From: Chondrus crispus
Lineage: Eukaryota; Rhodophyta; Florideophyceae; Gigartinales; Gigartinaceae
Assembly (NCBI RefSeq): GCF_000350225.1
Contig: NW_005179378.1
Coordinates: 1 to 50,543 of the forward strand
DNA length: 50,543 bases
Direction of reading: 5' to 3'
Positions within the stretch are counted from its first letter, which is position 1, and each line of letters begins with the position of its first letter. Below the pieces are notes generated by a model. The model was not told the origin of the DNA. It searched no databases and was given only the letters and a program-made list of their open reading frames with translations. The position numbers and the translations under genes were made by a program. This document shows positions 31,781-41,586 of the stretch, one piece after another.

Positions 31781-32188
31781 TGTAGTGCAATGTGCCTGGC
31801 AGGCCGCGAACACAGTCCGACGGTCAAACAAAAAGAAGAAAAACAACAACAGCAACAACCACTGCCGATGGCACGCGCTACGGAGCGTTCGAGACTCCCT
31901 TTCCCCTTGTGTGGGCTTGCGGCCCACGGTAGCTCAACTCCGACGGGGGGGGGGTAAGGAAAGATGCCCGGCCCGGGAGGATAATGGTGGTAGAGACTTG
32001 TGAAGACTTGAGCGTTCGACGAGTGCGGGTTGGGCTTGTCTACGAGGATGTAACTGCGGTTCGCTGGGTTGTAAGGCCAATGCTCGACGAGCGTCTTCAG
32101 CACCTTGTGTATAATTCAAGGTCTTCGACGGGGGCTTGTTCAGCACTACCCGATGGGATCGTAACGGTGTAGCAACGCTACTACCGAC
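31781..32188 (-). repeat. 5' LTR of family 2 copy B, downstream part only
   Basis: The last 408 bp of the LTR (ending CACATTGCACTACA at 31781 on the minus strand). The first half is missing: the sequence starts, on the minus strand, with GTCGGTAGTAGCGTTGCTAC directly after a family 1 LTR. That position is homologous to the point where the LTR at 13663-14210 is interrupted, so the two pieces together make one LTR. Confidence 0.85.
32184..32188 (-). repeat. Candidate target-site duplication GTCGG (right)
   Basis: The five bases that follow the 3' end of the minus-strand family 1 LTR. They match the five bases before the plus-strand family 1 LTR at 14206-14210, and both lie at the same point of a family 2 LTR. 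Confidence 0.6.
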
Positions 32189-32888
32189 TGTAGCATAAAC
32201 ACCCCCAAACGACTGGAGGTGTATGCGCAGTTCGACCTGTAGACCCCGGATCGGAGAAGGGGGAAGCGGGCCAACCAGCTACGGAACCGGGCTCGGGCCC
32301 GGGTAGCGGTGGTAGAGCGGGAGCGAGCAGGGACGCGTGCACGCACGAGCGGATCGACGCCTCGACGCCCCGGAGCAGCACTGGGTGACGTACCAGTGCT
32401 GACGGGCGGAGGCGGTTCCGTGCTCGCCCGCGTGCTGCGCGTCCACTCCGGCTCGGCTCCGACTAAACGCGCGCGAAGAGCGAAGGCGACGTTTAGAATA
32501 AGCTGGGTGCACTGACCTTGGCGGTCGGTTGAGGACAAGCCCGTGCTTGTCTCCCTCCGCCGCCGTCGGTCCGCTCCATATTTAATATACAAAACAATCT
32601 ATCATAACACTACAGTACCGAGGTACTGTAGTGGGCTACTGTAGTGCAGGTCGGCCCGCACTGTAATACTGTCAGCTATGTCGAGGCTGACAGTACATGT
32701 ATCACCCGTGGTGCGTGCGCGCTTCGTTCGCGCGCTGTACACGTGTGCACGTGTATGCGCGTGTCCCTTGTCCCCGTGGTGTACACGTGGACACGCGCGG
32801 TTGTACTGTAGAGCTCGACGCTCTACAGTAGCTGATCTAGTTCTTGATCTAATCTAATTTAAACCCCGAAGGGGGGGGTTATGCTACA
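32189..32888 (-). repeat. 3' LTR of family 1, minus-strand copy
   Basis: 700 bp, with perfect termini TGTAGCATAA/TTATGCTACA. By eye it has about nine differences from 14211-14910. Differences in the hairpin region improve the stems, for example CTGTCAGC/GCTGACAG here against CTGTC/GACAG in the other copy. Directly upstream on the minus strand is the sequence GACGTTCGCCCTTGAGGGGCCG. Confidence 0.92.
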
Positions 32889-32915
32889 CGGCCCCTCAAG
32901 GGCGAACGTCCGCGG
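32889..32915 (-). repeat. Copy of the pol 3' end / polypurine-tract region before the 3' LTR
   Basis: On the minus strand CGCGGACGTTCGCCCTTGA then GGGGCCG, directly abutting the LTR. The end of pol (37294-37340) reads CGCGGACGTTCAGCCTTGA then AGAGGGGGCC. The two stretches therefore flank the antisense-ORF module as short direct repeats. GAGGGG is a plausible, if short, polypurine tract for plus-strand priming. Confidence 0.6.
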
Positions 32916-32939
32916 TCACGAGTGCTTGCGGTGCGAACC

Positions 32940-35756
32940 ATGTCGGTGATTGAGATTGATACAAGTCACTCCCTCGTTCCGAGGCCTCTTTCCCTTCCGC
33001 GTGTCCTTCTGTCGTTATTCCCCCTACACCCCTGCGCGCTCACACATGCGTTTTCTTACTCCCCTCTTCATCCCGTCGTACTGTCTACGAGAGCTCGTCT
33101 CGGCGGTCGTCCGCCTTTCGTCGTGCGTGTCATCCTTCCCCCTCGCCCCGGTGAGGTCTTGCGTGCGCTTCTTGTACGTGCTCTGTCGAAGGGCCCCTAC
33201 CGTCTCGACGTGATGACGGGTACACCGTCGCCCCTCGTGACTCCTTCACCCCTCCTACCCTCGTCGGAGGGCCCGTCGTTGAGCTCCTTGACTCCACCGC
33301 TGAGCGGGGGCGGGTCGGTGTCCGCTGTCGCAGCGGACGGGGGCTAGGCGCGTCGTCGCGCCCCTGCCGTCGCTGTCTCACGTGCGAGTCCGTTCCAGCG
33401 TGCAAGGGGGTCCCGGGAATCCACTCTTTCAGTAGAGTTGGATGCAGGGCCGGCAGTGGTGAATGAGGTTCGCGCGACGGTCACGGAGGCAGACCCGGCT
33501 GCAGCGGGCAAGGAAGAGGGACCGATCCCTCTTGTATCCGGCGCCCCCGGGGGCATCCCGCGCGAGGCATTATCCGCAGCGGGCGGCGACAGCGCCCCCT
33601 ATCAGCCAGTCGAGGGGTCCTACGGCGCCTGTGGCAGCTGCCGACGTCCTGGGGTTCCTCCCGAGTCGACTCGGGATAGCAGGAGAGTCGAGCAGGAGGC
33701 TGCTAACACGTCCACGCAGTGGCTGGGCGTGCCGCTCGAGCGGTCCGCGCCCCTGCCGCTCAGTCGGCTGAGGTATCCGTGGCGTCGTCATGCTCGCTCG
33801 GGCGTCACGGTCAGTGAGCTTCTTAGGAAGGATTGCCTTCGGCCCGACATGCTACGCATCCGGAGGCTGTAGGAGGGCGGCCTCCCCGAGGAGGCGTCTC
33901 TCGCGTTAGGGCGCTTGCTTGTGGAGGGCGGCGGAGCGCCCTATCGGCTCCCGGACGAGATCCCGAGCGATCGGACCTTTGCGTTCAGCCACGAGGAAGT
34001 AGACTACGTCGACCGGATGGCCTGCTACTTGTTCAATCGGGACCCACGGGGTCCTCGCCGTTTCGTCCTTTCGGAAATCGTCGGGCTGTTCGTCAGCCCG
34101 AGGCCCTACGCATACTCCAGGGCTCGTGCCGCTCTTCAAAAATCCGCTTGCACACTGATGAGGCTTCATTCTATTGCGATCTCCCCACACGATTGGGCAG
34201 CCTATCGTCGCGCGGACGATTTGGACGGCGGCGTGTTTGCTTCTGCCTCGTTCGAACGAGGCCTCTCAAAAAGCGACTTCCCGGCCCTTCCGGCGGCCGT
34301 ACGGGAGTCTCTCCCTTCTCTCGGTGTTCACCCCTTACTCTCTTTGGCCCTCAAACATTTCAGGTTTGCGTGTGGTGACCCACGTCACCCGGCGTACGAT
34401 GACCTGATCTATAACGTGGAACGACAGTGGGCGTGGTCCTTTGGGAACGCCTTTATGAGCGAGGTTTCGCTGCACGGCCGCGCGTTTGTGCAACCCATCG
34501 GGGTGTTGGCATTCCTCGGCAGGGTAGCGCCGTCGCTCCCTGATGTGCCGCTGCACCCTTTGGAGTGGTCTTACCCGCACGTGGCGTGGACGCACTGTTC
34601 CGTTCTAGATCTGATGCACCGAGCTTGCGGCGTGAGCGTGCGTAATCGTCGTTCGTGGCCCGACTTTGCTACTGGCGTACGCAGCGCCTTTCTCGTGTAT
34701 GATTGCCGGAGCGACTCCTTCGTGGCTCGTCCTGTACCGTCCACTTCGGGTCCCTTGGGTAGGGGCGGAGGCGTGGGGTCCGCGTCACGGTTGGCTTACC
34801 GCAAGCGGTACCGCGATTTGGACGGGGAACCCGCGTCGCCTATGTTCGCGGGTACGGACCCGGTTCGCGCCCCGCTCGCCTCGGATGCGAGTTACTGTAC
34901 AGCTGCCGTCTCGCCTGTGCTACCCCTTCCGCCTCTGGCCACCTCCGTGGGCGACTCTCTGGGTCGGAATGCTGCGCGGTTCTTGGCGCTGCCCCGGGAC
35001 GAGATCAAGATTATTCCCGACTTAGGACGAGACCTCGGGAGCTCAATCAATCGAGCGTGGCATGTCGGTACCCTGCTGAGCACATTTGCCAGCTGGTACT
35101 TAGCCCGTAGTGAGGAAGCACGCCGCCTCGGGACGGAGCGATCGACGTACGCGTCGCAATTAGACCGAGTGCGGGGCGAACTGGAGGCCCTCAGGGAGTC
35201 CTCGAGGCGTCAATCTGACTCCCTGGAACGTGCCACTGCGGAGCGCGATCGCTACCGCCACGAACGCGACACTCTCCGGTCCATACGTCAGGTTCCGTCC
35301 TCACGTGCCGCTCCGTCACGCACTCCATCGGCCTCTATGCCGCGTCCGGCGTTGCCGGACCCCTACGAAGGGGTGGGGTACGATCCTCCCGTGATCAACG
35401 CGCGTGCGGCCCCGGTCGGTCCTGGGCCTTCCTGGTCGCAGTACGGGGCGGTGGCCATTCCTCCGCTTGACGACATGGACCCGGGGGTGCCTTCGCACCC
35501 TAGTTATTGTCCTCCAGGCAGCTACGGTCCTACCCCGTCGGTGCCCCCAACCGCTAGGGCCGTTGAGCCAGTGAGCCACTTATCCACGTCATCCTCTCTC
35601 TTCCCGTCCGTCATCCGTAAAGCCACTAGGCTCCTTGCCTCTCCGCCCCGAGTATACCCGACCGCCCATCGTTGGCGTGTGTCAGGGAGCCGGGAAGCGT
35701 CGGTAGACGTCTGCCGACCGCCCTCTCCGCCGCTCGTACTGCTTCCCTCGTCATAA
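32940..35756 (+). pseudogene. Long ORF antisense to the family 1 element (aORF-like), two in-frame TAGs
   Basis: One plus-strand frame is open from ATG 32940 (MSVIEIDTSHSL) to TAA 35754-35756, about 939 codons, broken only by TAG at 33345-33347 and TAG at 33870-33872. The last 628 codons are uninterrupted, while the opposite strand has only short frames. Not recognised. The N-terminal 300 residues are proline/serine/arginine-rich. Residues about 320-560 look globular (FSHEEVDYVDRMACYLFNRD, VLSEIVGLFVSPRPY, LLSLALKHFRFACGDPRHP). Residues about 715-790 are a charged coiled coil (GELEALRESSRRQSDSLERA). The tail is proline-rich. No membrane segment is clear. Position and orientation resemble the antisense ORFs between pol and 3' LTR of some plant Ty3/gypsy elements. 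Alternatives are a captured host gene or a nested unrelated element. Confidence 0.6.
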
Positions 35757-37293
35757 CCCCACAGCACGGGTCCTATCCTCCCTTTGGTATTTTTACCTAC
35801 CTCCCCGATGGTCCGTCGTCCCCCTCCACAAGACGAGGGGGTGTGATCGTATCCTCTCGTGGTCAGCCCGGGCTATGTCGCTTGCCGCCACCTGTCGCCG
35901 CCTGCGTGCGTACGTCAATGGATACGCGTGGGAAGGCGGCGACGTGACAGCGAGGGGGACTGATAGGGGGCTCTCTGGTGGGAGCCGGTGCTCCTTTCCT
36001 TGCTTTGCGATCCGTCCCGCCGGCTCGAGCCGGCTTACGTGGTTGGTCTGCGTCGGGGAGAAGGAGGGGTACGTATACTCCTTCTCGTGTCAGGGCGTCG
36101 GTCGGCGTCGCCTGAGACTCTTCCCCGTGCGCGCGGTCTCCGCTCCTCCTTCTCGGTACGACGCTTGTCCCCCGCTGTCCCCTTCCGAGAGGGTCCGGAC
36201 TACGCGTGATCCGCGCGCGACGCCTCATCGGAGGGGGGTCGTACAGCGTATTCGTACGTTCTTGTGTGTCGTGGCTTGGAGCCATGACTTGGCGACCCCA
36301 GACGGAGGGGGCAGAGCTCATGCGTTCGTGCGGTCTTGCCAATTGACCTCGTATGGCTCGTCCGAGCAGCCCGCACTCGCTGCGCCTTCTGTTCGCGTGT
36401 GCGCGTACCGTGCGCACGTGAGCTCCTTTTTCCCTTGAAATCGAAAATCCCCCCTCATTTTTTCGATTTTTTCTTTCTTTTTTAAGAATTGACAGTGGCG
36501 GTTGTCAGGGCTTGTTGTACCGGAGGTACGGGCCGCCAGCGGCTCGTGCCCAAACGTCCGAGTACAGGAGCTCTCTTGCCTGTGCTGTACGGCCTCACGA
36601 GGCCGTAGTGGCGGTCCCCGTTCGGACACTACCTCTCCATGGCTTGGAGACTCGCCGATCGGGTACGATCTCGTCGGCGCTCACATCAAGACGGGATTCC
36701 ATTCCGACCCTTCCCGTCTTCGCTGAGCGGTCACGTGGGACATCATAGGGCTGCAACAATGCTCGCGCGACGGCCTGTTGCAGACAGGGGCGGCGCATTC
36801 TGGCTAGTACCGGAGGTGCTTTCATCTTCCTCGTCTCTTTGCGTCTTGTTCTGACCCCATTTTTCCAGACGGCTCCCCACTTCCCGTACCACATCTTGGC
36901 TCCGCGGGCACCCCCTTTCAGCCTGTACGTACAGCCGGGTCTTGTTTCGTCGTTTTCCGCGTTCAGTCTCACTGATACGTCCCGGCTTCCTTATTATTTG
37001 TACGAGGGGCGCGGTGATTGCTCGTACTATCACAGTCCTTTCGCGCTCCTTTGGGGAGGTTCGGTTCCTTCCCTTTTCTTCTTCAAATTATTTGTAAGAC
37101 AGTACGTTCTGTCTTCGCTTATGACCTTTGTTGACGGTGGCGCGTCGCCCGCGGGGGATTCGCCTGCCAATACGGCTTGGCGGCTTGGCGTCCCATTACT
37201 TGTCTCCGTTTTAGCGGTCCACTTCGGGTCTCCTACCCTCTCGTGAGTCCAATGTAGGTCAGGCCGCCAGGGCTGATCTAACCGCTACGCAGC
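35757..37293. other. No recognisable gene between the aORF and pol of family 1
   Basis: About 1.5 kb with open frames of up to 187 codons on both strands (35875-36438 plus, 35863-36417 minus) but no motifs. A T-rich stretch on the plus strand at 36425-36490 (repeated TTTTTCGATTTTTTC) could serve as the 3' end signal of the plus-strand ORF. Whether the segment is part of the antisense module or a further insertion cannot be decided. Confidence 0.5.
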
Positions 37294-37340
37294 GGTTGAG
37301 GGCCCCCTCTTCAAGGCTGAACGTCCGCGTTCAGTTCAGA
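37294..37340 (-). repeat. Pol end and first polypurine-like tract of family 1
   Basis: On the minus strand the last pol codons and stop (GTTCAGCCTTGA) run into AGAGGGGGCCCTCAA. The same arrangement, shortened, recurs at 32889-32915 next to the LTR, so an element without the 4.4-kb module would have had pol end almost directly at its 3' LTR. Confidence 0.55.
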
Positions 37341-37865
37341 GAGGAGGTCTCTACCTGTACGTGTCCGGAGTCTTTTGGCGTAGCGTGACACTAGCTCCTC
37401 GAGGACGTGTGTACGCGATGTCCAGGTGGGTTGGTCGTAGTCTGCCCACTTGATGAGGAACTCCGTAGTTCCGTCCTCCATGGTTCGATGCTGGAGTAGT
37501 TGTTCGACGGCATACTGAGTACCCTTGGTGACCTTGTCAGCAAGGTCCTCGGGGGTAGTCGTGCTCGCCCTTGGCGCGTTCGCCGGCGGGAGTGTGTAGA
37601 CGCAGCGGTCTGCGGAGACGCGCTCTGTAACTCCATCACGATCGATCGTGATGGTGCGCTGGTCGTTCGCGAGAACTCGGTACGGTCCGACAGCCGGGGA
37701 GGCGAGCTTGTTTGATGTCTTCCCCCCATCGGTGGGGTTGAGATATACATATTCTCCGGGACGGAGCCGGGAATTAATACGTCGTATGCGCTTATCGAAG
37801 TCGTGCTTGTAGCGAGCCTGCGTCCGACGCAGGCTCCCGTAGGCCTTCTGGATAGTCGAGTCCAA
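37311..37865 (-). pseudogene. pol: Integrase C terminus and chromodomain, family 1 minus-strand copy
   Basis: 185 codons ending at TGA 37313-37311. The start is the integrase C-terminal domain (RRTQARYKHDFDKRIRR ... PGEYVYLNPTDGGKTSNKL ... GPYRVL). The end is a chromodomain (YAVEQLLQHRTMEDG ... FLIKWADYDQPTWTS), which in characterised chromoviruses binds modified histone or other chromatin marks and biases integration. It is separated from the rest of integrase by a frameshift in 37865-37900. Confidence 0.85.
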
Positions 37866-40275
37866 GGTCTTGAGGAACTCGGCACGTTGGTTCCCCTATC
37901 GGAAGGGGAGCGTCGCCATCCGTCCGTCGGAGAGAGAACTCCGGCGGTGGCCTGCTGAGCACGAGCTCAAACGGCGTGGTGCGTGTGGTGCGATGTACGT
38001 GGGAGTTGTACGCATACGTAAGCGGCCCCACGTACACATCCCAGTCGTCCTGGTGTTCACCCACGTAGTTCCTCAGCATCGAGGCGATTGTTCGGTTATA
38101 ATGCTCGACTTGCCCGTTCGTCTGGGTATGGTACTCCGAAGTGTACAAATTCGTTATCCCCAGAACACGGCACGTGCTGTGGAAGAACTTGGCATTAAAC
38201 TGAGGGCCGTTGTCCGAAAGCAACGTGCGAGGGACGCTATACTTGAACACCCACGAGTCGCAGAACGCAACTGCGACCGTGTACGCTGTTATCGTTCGGA
38301 GCGCAACGACTTGCGTCAACTTACTGAAGCGGTCCGTAATCACGAGCAGGAATAGTTTTCCTGTCTTCGTCTTGGGGAGCGGCCCCAAGATGTCGATGGC
38401 GAGGCTCTCGTGAGGAGTCGTAGCTGGGAACAATCTCAATCGATTGAAATGTTTCCTCAGCTTGACCCGGTTCATCGCGCAGGTCCGACACCCTCGCACC
38501 GTGGCTGCCACGTCTGCAGCCAGGTGGGGCCAGTAGTACTCGCGTCGATGTGCGCAGTACATACGGTTCTGGCCCGGGTGCCCCGCGATGGCTGGGTTGT
38601 GGCACAGGCGAAGGAGCCTGGCCCGAAGCGTCCGAGGCACCACCACTTGTACGGTGTCAGGATCGAAGGGGTGTCTCCGTTTGAGCACCCCGTGGTGGTC
38701 CTCGAAGAATTCGGAGTCTCGGGACTCGGACTGTCGTGCCAAAACGGTTTGGCAGAAGTCATCCACGCGTTGCTCCTCGGCTATCTCCTCTATCGTAAGA
38801 GGGGCCGGAAGGTCGTCCTGCGGTGGGGCGGCCGGGGAGTCGAGCGCGCCAGCCTCGGGGTCTTCGGCGCGCTGGATGTCGGCGGCGTCAAACTCGTCGT
38901 TCTCCTCCCAAAACGAATTGGGTCCTTGGAGAGCGGGGGCTTCGTCGTCGCCTCGCGGTTCGTCGCGCGTCCGTACGCGCGGCCTTGTTCGGGCTTCGGC
39001 TTGGTTCCGTGTCGTTACGAAGACATGGACGGCCTGATGATCACAGCTCGCGGTACAGGCGTGGTCCGCGAGCTCATTCGATACGTCTCGAACGGTCGTG
39101 CCCCCGTCGAAGGTGGGAATGTCGTCATCCACCTCGACGGTGAGGCCAGGGTCATCGGCGACACGAGGCGACACGAGGCGTGACAGGGCATCGGGTACCT
39201 GATGCACGCGCCCGGGGCGGTACCGAATGGTGAAATCGTATTCAGCCAGACGTAGCCGCCACTGGGTGAGTCTTCCCGAGCTCTCCGTGAGCGACATGAG
39301 CCATCGGAGGGCGTCGTGATCCGTCCGGACGGTGAACTTGGTTCCCTCCATGTACGGCCGCAGTATGCGGACGGCCCACACCACGGCGAAGCACTCACGC
39401 TCCGTAGCGCTGTAGTTCCGTTCGCTATCGCTTAGCGAATACGACCAGTACCCGACGGGGCGCCAATCGTTTGGCTCGTCGTGCTCCTGTAGGAGGGTGC
39501 ACCCGAGTTGATATGCACTGGCGTCAGTGTCCAACAGGTACGGTCGGCCGTACCGTGGTAGCGCGAGGATCGGCGGGGAGATCATCGCCGCCTTCAGGCT
39601 TTCGAAAGCCTGAAGCTGAAACTCCGTTGGGCTATCGAAATCGTGATCCGAGTCCTTGCGCGTTATATCGGTTAACGGACGGGCAATCTTCGAGAAGCCC
39701 TTGACGAAGCGACGATACACGTTACACGCCCCGAGGAACGAGGGCACCTGCGTCAGCGTCCTCGGGAACGTGAACGTCTTGAAGGCGTCGATTGCCGTAT
39801 CAGCCGCGCTCAACTTACCTGGGGATATAACGTACCCCAGGTAGTGCACCTTCGGACGGAAGAAGCTGCACTTCTTGAGCTTGAGGGAGATGCCGGCACT
39901 CCGCAACAAGCTCAAGACGGTATCGAGATGCCTCGCATGTTCCGCGTCCGTACGCGAGAACACGATAACGTCATCGAGATAGACGAGGCATATTTGCCAG
40001 CGGACTCCGGAGAGTATGATATCGAGGGCACGTTGGAAGGTGGCCGGTGCCCCTTTTAATCCAAACGGCATCCGCAAATGGCGGTACGTACCCATATGTG
40101 TCGTGAAGGTAGTCTTATCCCGGTCCTCCGGAGCGACCGGGATCTGCCAATAACCGGAATTGCAGTCAAGCGTCGTACAGACGGCTGCATCTCCTAACGA
40201 GTCGGTGCAGTCGTCCATACGCGGCAGCGGATACGAATCCGCTGCAGTCTTCGCGTTGAGACGCCGGTAGTCCAC
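37866..40275 (-). pseudogene. pol: RT-RNase H-integrase core, family 1 minus-strand copy
   Basis: A long open frame that starts inside RT at VDYRRLNAKTAADSYPLP, the junction with the family 2 LTR at 40276. It contains RT (SGYWQIPVAPEDRDKTTF, MPFGLKGAPATFQ, CLVYLDDVIVFS) and RNase H (LLDTDASAYQLGCTLL, TERECFAVVWAV, VRTDHDALRWL, VPDALSRL). Integrase follows with a complete HHCC (HNPAIAGHPGQ ... CRTCAMNR) and DDE core (AIDILGPLP, LLSDNGPQF, NGQVEHYNR). Stops after about 37866 belong to a shifted frame. The upstream part of pol, and gag, are absent on this strand. The module is otherwise well preserved, unlike the plus-strand RT. Confidence 0.9.
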
Positions 40276-41369
40276 TGTAGTGCAATATGCACCTAAGAAG
40301 GGGGTGAAAAGAAAGCAAAATATTTGGATATGAAAAGTAGTCCGGGTTGGGGGACACACGTGTGAATAATTGCACAGTTTTAATTTTTAATTATTTTATT
40401 TTATTTAGTTAATTAGTTAGAATTAATTTTGCTGACACTAGATTAGATCTAGGATCTAGCGCCGCGAGCTACTGTAGTGACTCCGGCGGGGCGATATATA
40501 CCTTAGCCCTCTGACGACCAAGTCAGTAAAGGTAACCCGAGTTGCCGGAGTTGAATGTCGCCTTGGTCGAAGTCTGTCCCTACCAAGACGCTCCCTTTTA
40601 CCTAAGCCTACGGCATCCTTCAGCGCTCGGGGGTCCCATTTCTTTTTCCTTTATTTCCCAACGAACCCGAGTTGCCAGAGTCTGATATCGCCTTGGTTGA
40701 AGTCCGTCTTTTACAAGACATTTCCTTTAACTACAGATTACTTTATCCTTTGCGCTCGGGGGTCCCCTTTTTCTTTACCAATTTTCTTCTATTTCCCTAT
40801 CCTAATTTCCCTTAATCTTGAGTTGGTCCCACCTTGTAGGATTGCGATCCGCAACGTGACGTCATTTGCCATCGGGCTTCTGTGTTGGTGCACCAGTGGT
40901 GCTTTTCTCAGTGTTGGTTCCATCGGAATCTGGTTGCGACCGATCCGTTGTTGGTACTTTGCCGTCGGGCAGTACGACGGTGTAGCGCTGCTACGTTTTC
41001 TTCTTTCCCGACGGGCTACGTTGCGACGTCCCCGTCGAAGACCTTATAAAGGGTATAAGGTGTGCAAGGTGCTCTACGAGCATTGGATTTACGACCCATC
41101 GGGCCAGGTTTACCTGAACACCCCTCCGAACTCGTCGAGCAGTTGCCTTTACAAGTCTCTACCACCATTTACCGATCCCGGGCTGGGCCCTTCTCTTTGC
41201 CCCCCCTATCAGGGATCCGAGCTACTGCGGGCCGCAAACCCGCTTAAAGAGGACAGGGAGCTTCGAACACTCCGTAGCGCTGTGCCGTGGGCAGTTGTTG
41301 TTTTTGTTGCTGTTGTTTGTGTGGGACCGTCGGACCTTGGTCTCTGCTTGACAGGCGCATTGCACTACA
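40276..41369 (+). repeat. 5' LTR of family 2 copy C
   Basis: A 1094-bp LTR from TGTAGTGCAATATGCACC to GCGCATTGCACTACA, with an 11-bp perfect inverted terminus. TATA box at 40495-40500 (GCGATATATACC). It is longer than the LTR at 19956-20889 mainly because a segment of about 140 bp is tandemly repeated (AACCCGAGTTGCC at 40534 and again at 40674). The left flank is TCCAC, within family 1 RT. The 3' partner is not in the window, so a target duplication cannot be tested. Confidence 0.92.
40534..40813 (+). repeat. Tandem duplication of about 140 bp within the LTR of copy C
   Basis: Two diverged copies, each starting AACCCGAGTTGCC and including GCCTTGGTCGAAGT (GCCTTGGTTGAAGT in the second), CAAGAC and GCGCTCGGGGGTCCC. 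The LTRs at 13663 and 19956 have one copy only. The repeat lies just downstream of the TATA box, in the expected leader. Confidence 0.75.
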
Positions 41370-41488
41370 AAAGTGGTCTCCCGACCTAGAATTTGTCTAC
41401 TGTGCAGGAGACCTGATCGAGAATTTTGCCTACGAAAGTCCAGGTCTGGAGATGCACTACAAAAGTGGTCTCCCGACCTAGAATTTGT
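41361..41488 (+). promoter_or_regulatory. Duplicated LTR end plus primer-binding site, family 2 copy C
   Basis: The 36 bases from TGCACTACA (LTR terminus) through AAAG to the PBS TGGTCTCCCGACCTAGAA occur at 41361-41396 and again, identically, at 41453-41488, 92 bp downstream. The first PBS is 41374-41389 and the second 41466-41481. Copy B shows a decayed second copy. Either could pair with the primer tRNA. Confidence 0.75.
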
Positions 41489-41586
41489 TTTGTCTACGAC
41501 AAGGAAGTTGGTCTGGGTAACGGACTCTTTTTTTATTTTCTTTTTGTTTGTAACTTTTTTGCTGCGTAGGTCCGCTCGTACGAGCG

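Larger units (their letters stand above)
19956..32188 (-). mobile_element. Family 2 Ty3/gypsy element, copy B (nearly full length)
   Basis: On the minus strand: partial 5' LTR (32188-31781), primer-binding site, gag (31617-29332), pol (29461-24890), 3' non-coding region (24889-20890) and 3' LTR (20889-19956). The 5' LTR lacks its first half because a family 1 element sits at 32189. Coding lesions are a nonsense codon late in gag, a frameshift after protease, two stops in RT, and deletions before integrase. Pol from RT to mid-integrase is nearly identical to copy C, including lesions. Confidence 0.9.
32189..40275 (-). mobile_element. Family 1 Ty3/gypsy element, minus-strand 3' half with antisense module
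   Basis: On the minus strand: RT from VDYRRLNAK onward, RNase H, integrase and chromodomain (40275-37311). A 4.4-kb module carrying an ORF on the opposite strand (37310-32889) follows, then the 3' LTR (32888-32189). The 5' half is absent because a plus-strand family 2 LTR starts at 40276. The LTR nearly matches the one at 14211-14910. Confidence 0.86.

Noticed and set aside
33130..35083. Minus-strand ORFs opposite the long plus-strand frame
   Set aside because: They are short and scattered, and the plus-strand frame of 628 uninterrupted codons accounts for them as shadows.
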